Shown piece by piece: positions 24,741 to 37,400 of a stretch of DNA of 64,000 nt. The notes under the pieces were generated by a model that saw only the letters and a list, made by a program, of their open reading frames with translations, made no database searches and was not told where the DNA came from. The DNA comes from Membranipora membranacea (taxonomy: Eukaryota > Bryozoa > Gymnolaemata > Cheilostomatida > Membraniporidae). The first letter of the stretch is position 1. Every line of letters begins with the position of its first letter. The position numbers and the translations under genes were made by a program. The DNA lies in contig OU612068.1 of assembly GCA_914767715.1 (NCBI GenBank), positions 15,810,001 to 15,874,000 of the forward strand. The letters run 5' to 3'.

Positions 24741-26755
24741 CTAACAATCGAACTTAAACTTTGGGTTGTCGATAGAGTGCTCCGGTCCAGAGAATAAATA
24801 CACAAACAAACTGTACATTGGGTGCGACATATCCTCGTGAAAAAAATTAACAATCCTCCTCTTAAAGTCTCTATGCCTCTTATGTGTAAAGTACTGAGTG
24901 CGGACTTTGCAGTTTGCTTTGGGGTAGTTTTCTTCACCTGTAATTTCTTGGGCCTCGCTGCCTTTTATTATATAATAGTTGTCCAGACCTGAATTGTTTA
25001 AAAATGAGCCGAGCCCGTCGTTGATGATGGATTTGGTTGGACGTACATTTAGAGTGTTCACAATAAAAGTGCCGTTGATCATACAGCGCTGCGGTACTTT
25101 GGTGCATACTGGTAGATCCTCCTCGCCAGTGAGAGCTCGTAGGAATAGCTTCATACCGTCAGTTTTACCGATACAGGGCTCTCTGCTATAGAGGGGAGTG
25201 CTCTCATCTCCGTTTAAGTACTCCACTACTGTACCATCTAAAATATAAGCAATCAGTGAGTTTTTTCATCTCTTGATGCAAGTTAGTATGGAGAAAATCA
25301 TAATATCTCCCTCAGAAGAGCGGTGTTGGTTGAGGTCAAATTTATTCATTATTTGGCAGATCAGATGCAGAACTTCACAAGTCACAAAGGCTATGTAGTA
25401 ATGGGTGGGCACAGTGCAACAGCTTGATGGAAATGGTCCGGGGAGGGGCACTGATTTTGTTGTAGAATACTTGCATCACTAGCAGCAATCAGATTGAGTC
25501 CATCTATTTAAAAGATTTCAAGGTAAATATAAAGTCATAATTACTTTTCTCAAAACTGGTAGGAGCTGGACTTTGGCCAAGTGATGTCACGTCTGGAACT
25601 TCTGCTGTCAAAAGGAAAATTATAATCAGGTTATCAGACAAAGCATTTGAACCATAGATATCGACAAAGAACTATGGCTAACCCTGTGGCAGAGGGGTTA
25701 GCATCAAAGACAGTAGATTGGGATATCTAAATACTATTCCCAATGGCAGCAGATTTCTTTCTGATGATTGAAGTCAAAGGAAATGGCTGTATTTTCGAGG
25801 GGGAGCCATGGGAACACAACTCAGCTCAATCAGGCTGACCTCAAAACCCACATGGAAACATGGTGAATAATCCTTTATTCATGTTGAGTTTACACATATA
25901 AAGATACAATGCAGAACTTGTGAATGAACCATGGGATAGCTCAAAGATAAAATTTAAGGGAACGTTGTTGTTGTTGAAAATAACACTGTCACAGTAACGT
26001 AGTGACTAAATATAATACTAACTAGGTAGAACGTAACCCTCAAGATTGATCTGCATTTAAAACTGTGCCAACATATCTCCCCTAAAAATTATGAAGGCGA
26101 TTCATTACCTCTTGAAGAGCTGATGGGCGTAGACTTTCTCTTCCTCCCTCTTAAATTTTTTTCTGTCTTTACAAATGAGCTTGTTTCTCGGGCATCAAAG
26201 CCTGGTGAAATGATACTTGCTGTGTAAATCAAGACAGAGTCAAGGACAGATTAGACATAAATTGCAGCACTATCCTTCCTATCAAAGCAGTATGGGAGAA
26301 GTGCTGCAAAACATGTCAATACTAGCCTTGTCACACGTCCACGGTTTTTTGATTTCCTGAAAAACAACAAACCGTGTACGCGTGGCAAGGCTACGCTAAT
26401 ACTATATCCAATATATTCTAAGATAAGAAACAAATTATGATTTGATGTATGGAATATTAAAACCAAACTCTCTTTTCAGCATTCTGTTTAGAAATTCATA
26501 AAATACATCGGATAAAAAAATTGGTTCTTCCCTAGTCTGAGTCACCCAAACTCTAACCCCTGTCAACAGCCCCATTTCTTGATAACATTTCGAAAGCATC
26601 AGTTTTCATAAAGTTACGAGTCTCACTTGTTTGATGTTACGCTAATGTTACGCATTCCCAATTCCCCAAGAGAAAAGCAAGACTACAAAAAAGTAAAAAC
26701 ATAATTATCTAACCTGTGTATGCAGATTTCGCTGGTGTAGACAAGGTAACTTCTT
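24741..26755 (-). pseudogene. 5'-truncated copy of gene X
   Basis: Exons 26714-26755, 26109-26219, 25545-25604 and 24741-25237 match exons 3-6 of the complete gene X at 44642-48612, with all splice sites and the reading frame intact. Exons 1 and 2 are missing because copy 1 ends at 26928. If the tandem arrangement is real this copy has no start codon or promoter of its own; if the region is two joined haplotypes, it is simply the other allele cut short. It is convergent with MsrA. Confidence 0.75.
26323..26393. mobile_element. Short MITE in gene X intron (copy 1)
   Basis: A 71-bp foldback: TAGCCTTGTCACACGTCCAC at the left end against GTACGCGTGGCAAGGCTA at the right, with the inner parts continuing as CGGTTT/AAACCG. 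A second copy in the same intron is at about 46207-46278. Confidence 0.6.
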
Positions 26756-26928
26756 CTAAAAACATAAATCACGAGATAATAATTCAACGTAGGACAATTC
26801 TTATTTGGATCCAGGTAGCTACAAACACGATTGTTTTCCGTTTATTCAACTTCAAAAACATCTGCATGAAATTGAGATATCTTCCATTATTCATAGATAG
26901 TGCAAAGTGATGGAAAAGGATAATTGGT

Positions 26929-26941
26929 TATTTATTGAAAT
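26929..26941. other. Junction of the two large copies
   Basis: Left of here the sequence follows the gene X intron (parent continues at 46814); right of here it follows the TRIM exon 6 upstream intron (parent 15868). About 13 AT-rich bases lie between, with the repeated word TTGAAAT on both sides, i.e. little or no homology at the joint. Confidence 0.7.
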
Positions 26942-27140
26942 TGAAATTTATTGATTTGTTGAGATCATTGATTTGTTCTTTGGTCAGAAAATGTTACCAG
27001 ATGTGAATGGAACAGGACTATTCTTCTATTGATGGTTAACTAAAGTTGGTTTGGACAATAATACTTCCTTATTCTATATTTCAGGGAAATCCTTGACAGT
27101 TGCGTTATATTTTTTGTTGTGAATTCATTATATTGCTTAC

Positions 27141-28603
27141 ATAGTTGCTTAATGAGGTTGAGCCTTTGGATGGTATCTGCTTCTGTATCTATCAGTTCTG
27201 AGGTTTTGAGCTTCGCTAACTTCTCATTCAGTTCGCTCTGACTCTGTTCAATTGTTTTCTGTAGCGAGGTTATCTGGAAGGTAGAACAGAAAATAATATT
27301 CCATTCATGTATGGTGGAATCAAGAATGATTAAAACATGACAATGATTGATTTCTTATTAACTGAAATATTCAACTTTATTTAAGCCAACCATTAAAAAT
27401 GTTAAAGGCTACCCAAAGACCAATTCATGTTATAGTCAGGCAGTTCCTTATGATAAAGTTATGTGAGATTCGCATGGTAAAAAATTCAATGCTCTTCTTG
27501 TTGTCAATTATTGATGGTGAAAAGAGTGCTTCCCATAAGGGAAGGCACCTCTCATACTCTGCATTATAATGTCACAGTGAGCAGGATATGCCATACAAGA
27601 CACAAGCACTTCCTGTTCACTGTGACATCATAATGCAGCGAAAGAGAGGTGCCTTGAATTTTTTTACCATGTAAATCTGACACACAACTTTATCATACGT
27701 AACTGTTTGAGCATAACATCTGATAGTCACTGACCTCTGTTTTCACCTGATGTCTCCACATGTCAAATTTAACATTTGCTTTTGCTATGACGCTATTCAA
27801 GTCATCCGCTATGTGTTTGCCAGTCATTCCACTACACCTTGTAGCCACTGCACACCTATAAATCACAGACTAAAATAAATCTAGATATCTTATGGTACTG
27901 TTAGGTAGTCACAAATGGTACTAGATGTGTAAGATCAACCTGATTGATCATGGTAAATGTATCTGTTGATTTTGTGTTTATTCAAGAGAAGTGACCCAGA
28001 CCAAATAATATCAGGAGAAGAACCGATCAACGTACAACACACACTGTCACACCTAGTTAAGTAGCTTCTTTAATTTCAGCTATTTGTTTTTGTTGCAGTG
28101 AAACTATTTAACTTTTTTAACATTAAGTTCCTATAATGCAATGTAATGTATAACACATACCTGTAACACAGAAAGCTCTGGCACTGCCTGCACTGAGCAT
28201 CTACCTCGCTTCGGCCGTTACAAGTGTCACACCTCGGTCTTCTGCCAACTAAAAAGCAGCACATAAGCAAAGGGTACATTTATTGAGCATGAAGTTTATA
28301 AATATATACATATATATCGTTGATATATGTCGCATAGAATAAATTGATTATAAAGAAAGCAGTCCGAAAACGATAATATCTCAAGTGACTTTTACCCGGC
28401 GTTAAAGTTTATTGACGGCACAGACATGTTGGCTTTCTTACCTTCCCTGCCGAACGCCTTTTCTCCATTAACAGTAGAGGCAATATTGACCTGATCTCGG
28501 AGATAATCAGAGAGAGGACAAACTGGAAATCCTTCTCCAGGAAACACAGTTTCCTTTCTACAGATTGGGCAACTGACTATTTTATTTTCACCGGCAATGT
28601 TCC
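27141..28603 (-). pseudogene. TRIM gene fragment (exons 2-5 only)
   Basis: The coiled-coil exon (about 27141-27273), B-box exons (27735-27855 and 28161-28248) and second RING exon (28442-28603) are duplicated with intact splice sites. The first RING exon is deleted and exons 6-7 (propeller) are excluded by the block boundary, so it cannot make the parental protein. Confidence 0.8.
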
Positions 28604-28696
28604 CTATAGCAGTGAGAAAAAAAGTGTTATAACATAGATGTAATAATAATATAATTTACTTCAAAGTTTTCAGCATTCTTACTTGTGTGCACAAAA

Positions 28697-28935
28697 TAGA
28701 CCATCCAGTCATCATCCTAACCTACCATCCTAATCTACCATCCTAACCTACCATCCAGTCATCATCCTAACCTACCATCCTAACCTACCATCCAGTCATC
28801 ATCCTAACCTACCATCCTAACCTACCATCCTAACCTACCATCCAGTCATCATCCTAACCTACCATCCTAACCTACCATCCAGTCATGTGTGTTATCTCTA
28901 TCCTAACCTACCATCCAGTCATGTGTGTTTTCTCT
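28697..28935. repeat. Minisatellite, copy 2
   Basis: The same CATCCTAACCTAC / CATCCAGT array as at 18455-18695. Its left edge is also the deletion joint with TRIM intron sequence (ACAAAATAGA|CCATCC). Confidence 0.88.
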
Positions 28936-28943
28936 ATTTTTAG

Positions 28944-29054
28944 GTTATGACGTTTGTGAGAACATTAGAAGAAAATGGTATAACTTTAGAAGAGCTAGAG
29001 TCAAATCCATATGCTGAACATGAAATCGGTATAGACTATGACGATAAACAGTGA
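28944..29054 (+). pseudogene. Orphan copy of the MRPL18 last exon
   Basis: An 111-bp exon with acceptor TTTTTAG and TGA stop. Compared with 18706-18816 it differs only conservatively (one Ile to Leu, one Asn to Asp). No MRPL18 exons 1-5 exist upstream in this copy. It could act as an alternative terminal exon if splicing skipped 18706, or it belongs to the second haplotype's complete gene. Confidence 0.85.
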
Positions 29055-29766
29055 ACTTAGTCGGTGTTCTGATGATGATGATCATATTGATAGAATACTG
29101 GTACTGCGGCTGTCTTTTTGACCACAGTGCCTGAAATGCTATAGAAATAGTACATGTTCATAGAACATAGTTCATTGCTTGGACCACTTTTAGAAATTGT
29201 CAAGTGTGTATTTTTTATATCAATAAAAAAACACTATGCTTGAATTAAGCAATTTAGCCAAAGAAATGCATTTAATATTTACTATTTAATACATTAAGGG
29301 GTTTCTGGCAAACTCCCTGATGAAACTCCTGTAAAAATGAAGATGCATTTGTGTTTGAATTGTCCGTTCAAGTCTGGTGATGGGATAACTCCGGGTGATG
29401 TGTGATGTGGTACATCGAGACTACAGAAGTATTAATTGCCTGGAGGCTTCCCATATGATGAAATAAAGTAAATTTCCGTTGTTTTGCAATTTTATGCAAA
29501 CTGTACTGCTATATAAATCATACAACATTTAAACATTCACTGTTATTATTCAGTCAATGGTCACAAACACAGCAATATATCCATTCTACTGACATGATGC
29601 CGATGCAGGCTGTAAGATAAGACTTATGGATCCATGCCATGAATCATGATGCGCCTTCCCTGCTTCTGCTCACTGAGTACCCTAACGTCGCTGAAACAAC
29701 TATTCTCATGTATAAGTCATGTCAAGATTTGCCTTTGGTTTTACTTGTACTTCCCTTCTGTTCATC

Positions 29767-30540
29767 TCACTCAATATATTTGGCTTTGGAAAATGCCTTA
29801 GAACTTGTATGAGCTTTTGAGGATTTAGGGTATTGTAACTTTGAATGATCTTCTTCGTCACCAGATGTCCTGCGCTTATGCTGTGTAGTACTATGAAGGC
29901 GCTTGCTTCCTGACGTTTCAGCTTTGGAATGTATTTTACTCTCTCGGTTGTTTGATTTCAATGTCCCAATAAGCGTGCTCTGTAGGAATCTTTTGTTTGG
30001 CTTTATGCTCCTCTTTTTCCTGAAAAATTCATTTCAATATTCAAACAAGGAGTTTATTCTTGTTTTGAGAATCATTAGAAAAAGGCCCAATTAATACTGA
30101 TTCGGGAGTTGCTCTCTTTCAACCCCAACCCAGACAGGGGGGGGGGACAACTAAATGTACTAGAACAAACTTGATTCAGAGCTGACTATGACTATGATTT
30201 ATTGGTTTTCAAAAAATCTCAAGACACTCTTATGGAGAAGACAACACATAAACCTAAGACCTTGTGTCATAGATGGCATTTATTATAGCATGTTTTCAGA
30301 CATTTAAGTATGGTTGAAAATTGAACACTAGAGAACCAACCCGTCTACATATGACCATAACTTATCTGTGAAAAGTAGTGTGATCTCTGAGATGAAATGA
30401 CCGCAACCATTTCCTCACCGCAACCATTTCCTCACCACAACCATTTCCTCCAGTACATACAATACATGATTTCTCTACACTCACCATGCACTTGTTCCAA
30501 TGGTTTCAGAATTGCTGGCAGCTCTCTTCGTTTCTGCCAT
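29767..30540 (-). CDS. Small Lys/Ser-rich basic protein, copy 2
   Basis: Exon 1 30485-30540, exon 2 29767-30019. The 102-residue frame, start, stop and split Trp codon are all identical to the gene at 19531-20300. The only protein change I see is Lys to Gln in SKLKYPKSS. Conservation of the frame while neighbouring non-coding sequence carries indels supports it as a true gene. Confidence 0.62.
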
Positions 30541-31439
30541 TATTTCAGCATATGCTTTTCTGAAAACATTCGACAGAAAATATAGCAGAGATATATACAT
30601 ATACATTTTATTTATTCCACTAACATTTATCACCATGGTTAATATTGTTTACATTAGGTAACAATCCTGAAATACACACTTTGCCTTATACAGTGGAAAA
30701 TATGCTTGCTTACGACAATTACAGGCAATATCAGTTGCAGGGAGCAATTGTACAGGTAACATCATCGTTTGGCAGGATGACATTGTGATCTGAAAGGTTA
30801 TATTCACCTTGTTATCTCATCAGGAACCTTTTTGGCCATTGCGTCCCAATATTTTGTTCATTCAGGTATCGCTCAGGTGTCTCTTTTTTCAAACAGGGTA
30901 GAGCCGAGAATTTGTAGCTTGCTTATCTGTCAGTAGTACTTTTCTCCACCTACAAGAAAAATTTGCCATCTTAAACTTCTCCCACATACAACAGCTGATA
31001 CTTTGGAACCAATGCACTCCCTGAGAGGGAGTTCATTATTGGAACATGCTGAGCTAGCCTTTCTTGGCAAGCTTTGTCTCGTCAAGCTTGTCAAGACAGG
31101 CTAATGCTGAGCCAAATTAGTGGTTCACCCATACATATTGAACCTCAATAGTCAGTATGTCTTAACAAGTTTTATGGTTGATATGTATGACAATTTGAAA
31201 TTATTTATTGCCTTTGGTGAGTGAGTGTACTGATTGTTGTGAGTATGTGTTAGTTCTACCTAAGACTTAGATAAAACTCATTGTTTGAACAATAAAAAAG
31301 ATGATGATCGCAATGCAATCAATGGAAACCATGAGGGTAACATTGATTTGATGCTTTTAGTAAATTGGCACAAGACTACCATTTCCAATCAAGGAGTACT
31401 CTTTGGTCCAATGATGAACATCCCCCAGGAGATTTTTCG

Positions 31440-32462
31440 AAAAGACTACAGGCCCGCCCTGCCTGCCTCTTACACTCTTGTGGGTTGGTAAAGGAACCCC
31501 CTAAGCTCATATCAGTGTGTTCAAGTACTACTAGTAAAGCAGTAGGACTTTAAGATGGGTTGGGCCATTCATTTTTTCACTTGGCACAAATTATGACTTG
31601 TGACTATGACTTTTTACGGTCAGTTACTGCATCACAAGTACCCAATTAAATGTATTAGTTACGTTACTTGTGGAAAGAAGAAAGTTTTTCTCTTTATCTC
31701 CTTGCTTGTAAGGTGTACTGCCTCCATGTTGGCAGGCAAGAAGACCCTGCACACCCAGTGTATGAGTTTCAATCGCTATACATGCATGCCTTTACGTGCA
31801 CGGCCACGCCAACAAAGGTGTAACAGTTAGGATTACATTAGAAGTCAATTTTCTTTTTGCTTTTTGGTAATGTTGTTTTATTGGGATAGAAAATTCGCTA
31901 CACATTCACGGAGACATGATTTTGTTGTATTTCCTTGCCGATAATAGATGAAACTGTGTTAGAACTAGACATAAATCAAGCAACGACCATAACATTTAAA
32001 TACCTCTATGAAAACAGAAATATCAGTTCAAGCACACGATTGACTAGATAGAGAGTTCATATAAAATAATAAAAGCACAATGCTTCAATATTTTGTAGAA
32101 AAAGACGAGAATACAGACCATGGTAAAAAAAATTGAGTGCCAAAGTAATGGTAGATAAGTTAGATTTAGTAAAGTTGTCACCAGTTACATGTTTAAAACA
32201 CCGATAATGAAATAGAGTATGAATATGAGGAAAGAGAAAGTAAAACTAATCATTGCAATCATTCCACTCCTGTTCCTAGCAGTCAGTCTCACATGAGTCC
32301 TTAGTGAAGTTTAGCTCGTGAGCACCAAAAAGGTTTCCAAAAACCAGTAAGACAGATATGTGATCTATCTCCCAGGAGGTATCATTTTCCATATTTTGCA
32401 GCCAATAAAAGCATACCAACAATATACAGTGGCGTTTTATCATGTTTCAATTGCGCACACTA
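31440..32462. other. Non-coding left part of the 10-kb block
   Basis: I see no exon; AT-rich, with no recognisable repeat. It probably includes the 3'UTR of the SGNH gene. Confidence 0.4.
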
Positions 32463-34960
32463 TCATTTGGGGGTAAACAGTAGTCCAGATGCAGTTTTGA
32501 GATCTCCAGTTGGACTCCGAAGAAGTGGTGACCGGTTCTTCTGCAAAATGAAACAACAATATCAGTGAACAGACAATGGATGGTCTTTATCCTTTAGGAG
32601 AGAAACTAACATTTATGGAATTCAAACAAAAATACTCAAAACCTGCCCACATACTGTCCACATAGTATTGGAATTGTTATCTCATGTAAAAGAAAAGACA
32701 ATTTCTTAAGCTACTGCTGCCGGGCAGGGACATGGGTGCTTATCATACACAGGACACTATATTGAGCGTTAGCTTGGATCACCATTCACTGTCATGCCGC
32801 AACCTCAATAACCTGCCTCACTAATGTATAGGGTGTCCTTTGAAAGTTTATCATTAGGTGCTCATTAAATACTGTATAGCTCAAAGATATGTAATTGAGG
32901 CTTTCATCTCAGAATTGTCACTCATTTTTTTGCTGAAACAGTTACTCAAAATCAGGGAGTGTTATCAATGGTCAATTCCATTATCTTTTCAAACATCACC
33001 ATGGTAAAAAGTCACAGAGTTCATTGTTTTCATACTCTGATTTTAACGATTAGTTTGCGCAAATTATAAGCCAATTCGAAGATTAGAGTCTCAATTAGTT
33101 CAAGTGTAAGTTTAAGTTTAAGTAAATAGCAAATGATTCCAACGTTATAGATTAAATTATTTCTGATCAAAAAGTTCATAGTCATCTTCTCATACAAAAA
33201 GAGCAGACGACTCCCTGATGTGAAGTATCAGTTTGCACAGCTTCGAATATCATAAAGGAAGATGAATTCACCATTATGATTGAAATAGACAAGTCTGGTT
33301 GCTTGGTTGCTGATGGATTTTCTTTCGTAACAGTAAGAACTAGAAAACTGCATTATTTTCTCATGTCATTAGGTTTTTTTAATATGAAGAAGGCCGATGC
33401 ATTTCAAACTCCGCATCAGAGACAGTCATCAAGTCTAAAAATGGTAGAGTATTGGCATCAGGGGGTTAAACTATAAACTTACTTACCGAAACTGTCACTG
33501 GCAGGCTTCGCCAAGATGACACCTTCTTTCTGAACAATGTTTCATCACTTCGGTGAGGTCTTGGTATCCCTAGTGAAGGGAACTCAATCAATTCGGCCAC
33601 AGCAGGTGCTGACATCGACAGCGGTGGTGAATCCAGAACTGGTGTTTGTAGCAGCACACGTTTGAGACTCTGAAACAGCAGAAATAATAATAAATAATGG
33701 TAAATCATCAACCTTAATACAGGCATGCATATGTTCTCAGTCTTTTGGTGAAAAAAATCAGTCTCAATCTACGATATGAGCCACAGTAATAACGTAAAAG
33801 TTGCTTCATAAAATATATCTGGTCACACACATCGACTAACCCGAAAACTCAGATAGAAAACATATTGCATGAGGATAGATAAAGTGATTTCAATCTTTTG
33901 GGACAAATATGTCCAAACTTCAGCGCCCAATCATCACGTCATATAGAGAGAACAAACGACTACATATACTTATATCATACACACACATATATATGTGTAT
34001 ATGTAGCACATACATATATCGTAAAATAGGATAGTTCAATCACAATAACCTCTTCCACTCCCTACTGATATAACTAAACTTCTCTATAACACAACCCTTG
34101 ACTCACAAAACTGACATTACTGAATTTCTTTCAAAAGCTAGATCCCAATAAAAAATCAGCACCTTTTTTTCGCCAGTATTCTAGTCTCCAGTATTCTAGC
34201 CACTATTTCGCAAGATAACTGTCACACGCACACACACACATGTCAATCCACTTCAGAAAGGTAGTTATACCCAATCATAAAATATATTGAGCACCAGCAT
34301 TAGGGACATTAATAAATGTCTTCAATAAATTTAAGTTAGAAAAAACCATCAATACCATCCCACCAACTAATACAGCTATGGTCAAATACTGTAAAATATA
34401 AATGTAAAGCTCACCACATGCCCCTTAGCGTAAGACGCAATCTCAACAGCCAGGTAGTAACTCCCATCTCTGTTCAAGTGTAATCCATCTCTTCCAAACA
34501 GACGTCGGTCACTACTAAAGTGGGAACGGTGATCTAGAACAGAAATGTTAGAGCACGAGAGCAATCTGTTTAACTCTGTCACGTTTCTATTGAACCTTAC
34601 TAACTGACCAGCAGGGAGTGAGTACCAACAGTTAGAAAACAAGTTCTCCCACCTCTTAAACAACATACTAATGCAGAGCTGGGTTTCTGCAGGCATAAGA
34701 GCATTTAGAGCGCATAACTTGTTGTAGAGTGCATAAACTGAGACCCCTTTTGTTAGGTCGTTAGTTCCTACATGCACAACAACCAATTTGTGACGCGCCT
34801 CTACGTGCTCCTCTACCCACTGAAACACAGAGTCCACACCTTTCCCAGGCAGGGAGACAACGTCAAGATCACACCTAACATCGCCCACATACTTAACTAA
34901 TGAATCCCCAACAACGAGCACTACAGACTCACTGCCACTAAAAACAGGTCCTCTCGCCAT
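32463..34960 (-). CDS. SGNH/GDSL-type hydrolase domain protein, three exons
   Basis: Exons (minus): 34415-34960, 33487-33669, 32463-32540; every junction is phase 0 and the frame gives 268 residues. The first exon carries the SGNH-fold signature: GDS at the start (VVLVVGDSLVKYV), HVGTNDL (oxyanion Asn) and DGLHLNRDG with the catalytic Asp/His pair, so it is a candidate esterase/lipase-like enzyme. The two small 3' exons add a Ser/Pro-rich tail (PVLDSPPLSMSAP, KNRSPLLRSPTGDLKTASG) ending LLFTPK. No signal peptide is evident. Similar SGNH domains occur in ORFs of CR1/L2-type LINEs, but here there is no adjacent reverse transcriptase and there are spliced exons, so I favour a host gene. It exists only in the copy-2 block. 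Confidence 0.7.
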
Positions 34961-35458
34961 ACCAATGAAATGAATAGCCTGTAGTGAAAACTACTGAGTG
35001 AAACCTCGATTACTATTCTCAATGAGTGGGAGTAAGACAAAGTTGCAAGTCACTTAGCCCTTTATAGAAGCACTGATAGATAATATCCTCAGGATGTGTC
35101 CACCACGAGCATCAGATAATTTCTGAAATAAAATTGCACAAATCAAGTCTTATACTAAACACACTCCACTCACAACTCTACCTAAGCTTTTTTAATTCTC
35201 ATGTCGGTTGAGGGGGATTAATGTAGAGTGAATCTGCCCTACATTCTGCTAGTCCTCAACCCCAAAATATGAATGTCAAAGGTAAGAGCTAATTAGTCAT
35301 AGAATACAATAGGTCTGGTAACTCAGCAAAGATCAAACCAAGCTGGTCTACATAATATAATCAACTCTGCCAAATGTTATCCCTTACCTTTAGAAACTTA
35401 AGCGGGTACCAAAAGCTGATCAACATTGAATTAATTAGAACTCAGTTTCCACCTTTTT

Positions 35459-35990
35459 TCATATTTTCCTGTTTCCAGCTGTCAGGCTCACATCCTGTAG
35501 GTTTAAGATTATTGGCATTTTTACTTGGGTATGTAACACCACATCTTGTGAAAGTGACCAAAACAAAGTAGTTACATCCCGGCGCAAATAACCCTCAGTT
35601 TCAGGACATGCTGTGCCATCTCTACAGCTAGGCAGATGCTCCCAGAGCAGTATAGATGAAGCCCTCCATTGCAAATGTACTACGGTTGTTAGTGAAACAC
35701 TCTTGTTAGCCTGGAACAAAAAAAAGTCAGATTTGGCAAACAGATTCATGTAAAAACGTCTTAGTGAACCCAGCAGGGGAAAGCTAGTACCAGCAGTCCG
35801 GCCTAAACAACTCTCTAACACATAGATGTACTCAGTATGGCAAGGCATTTAGAGCACACAAACTGTCTTGAACAGATGCACCTTTGCTAGTGATGTCGTT
35901 TATTCCAAATTGTACTAAAAACAGTATTTGCGCTCCCCTAAGTTCTCCCACACACACTGAGCTACACTCTATACCCCCTCCCATGCAATG
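35459..35990 (-). pseudogene. Decayed SGNH-hydrolase copy
   Basis: On the minus strand, FGINDITSKGASVQDSLCAL aligns with HVGTNDLTKGVSVYALYNKL of the neighbouring gene, but the later part is frame-disrupted and the N-terminal GDS and C-terminal DGLHL blocks are not recognisable. It looks like a tandem relative that has degenerated. Confidence 0.55.
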
Positions 35991-36129
35991 AAATAATCTC
36001 CAAACCGCATCAAACCTCTAACATACTAAATTTGTATGTATAAGAGGAACCCGTTTTTGCTCTTGCTAGAGTCTGCCCCATGGTGAATTAGTGATATCAG
36101 CTGAAATAGAGATGGATTGCAATTATAAG

Positions 36130-37400
36130 CTGCATATGATGGAAAAGAAAGGCAATGATACCAAATCGAGAAGGTGTTACAATAACTACACACAAGACAT
36201 AAGACATAAGCCCTGAACTGTGATGCAGACTCTTGATGAACAGTTTGTAATAGAGACTACTGAGCAAAACAGGTGACAAGTTATAGAAATTAAATATGAC
36301 TGAGCTGACATTTTACCCAGAAAGCATTGCGTCTGGCCAACTTCATCATCCTTTCCTTGGTTCTAGCCTACGGTCAGCTCCGCTGACATTGGATTCAGTT
36401 TATGTTTATTCCAAAATACACTCAAGGATCAGGGATGTAGCCTAATGTAGGATGTTCTGTGGAATATAGAGTGAGGAAAAATATACAGATCGTTTTGAAA
36501 ACTTACCGATACAATGAAATCATCTGTTATGACACCAAACAGGGAAATACCGCCTAACTCTCCCTGCATAGTGACCTAGAACATTCTGGAATCAATAACC
36601 ACAGTTACTCTCCAGTAGTTTCACTCTTCTTCTACACTGTAATTTGTGAATGTACATTGCTCAATGCTTTCCTTTTTTCTTTATGTCCCTTTCTAGAGAT
36701 AACAGATGTGAATAGTGATCATCTGCAACATTGCCATAGTTGTTAAACATCATGTTGCCAGCTTTGTAAAGCAAACTAAAGCACATTGGACTCCATGAGG
36801 GGCTGTACAATGTTGAGATTCGTATGTTCAATCAATTGTTATTTAATGAAGAAAAGGGTCAGTATAATATTGCATATAGGTATCTTGTCAAAACCAATGG
36901 TGGAAAAAAGAATAAGGCTTAAGCTAGTCATCTACTAGTTAATAATGCATATTGAGCAGATCTACTCAATGTTTGTCCAATCCAACCCTTGACCTTGGAG
37001 GGCAAGTTAAACTTATTAAATTATCCAAACCTGACTAGATAAATTTTAATATTTGGCAAAGTATACATGGTTGTCACAAGGAGTAAAAAACTCCTTGTGA
37101 CAACCATGTATACTTTGCCAAATCTCCAGGCACTCATTTCTGTGGTTGTCTATCCATCCATCAACACTGTCACTAGCCTACGTCATACAATCATCATCAT
37201 TCATTGAAGAATAATAAGATAATAATATAGAATCACAGAAGAGAAGAGAAAGATATATCTTAATTTATACAGTACCATAGCTCCATATGCACATCATTCT
37301 TGACCTTTATATCACTGATACCAGAGTATATCTTTCTTGGCTACTATGAGCAGATTAACCTTGGGTCACTCCAGGCACTCATTTCTGTGGTTGTCTATCC
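36130..37400. repeat. Segment D, first copy
   Basis: Nearly identical to 40158-41428 in the same orientation (constant offset of 4,028 bp). I see no convincing coding exon; it contains the palindrome at 37051-37123. Confidence 0.9.
37051..37123. repeat. Perfect palindrome, 34-bp arms
   Basis: ATTTGGCAAAGTATACATGG... (34 bp), then AAAAA, then its exact reverse complement. Duplicated at 41079-41151. Confidence 0.95.

Larger units (their letters stand above)
15868..26928. repeat. Large duplicated block, copy 1
   Basis: About 11.06 kb that is repeated in the same orientation at 26942-46813. Matching parts: 15868-17638 with 26942-28696; about 18470-21196 with 28697-31436; 21388-26928 with 41442-46813. 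Divergence is a few percent with many small indels. Copy 1 holds the intact TRIM/MRPL18 end; its gene X end is truncated at 26928. Confidence 0.9.

Noticed and set aside
34382-34960. SGNH frame as LINE ORF1
   Set aside because: No reverse transcriptase nearby, and two correctly phased downstream exons extend the protein to a stop; kept as an alternative only.
36310-36385. Short hydrophobic reading KALRLANFIILSLVLAYGQ after a CAG acceptor in segment D
   Set aside because: No partner exon or donor context; probably chance.
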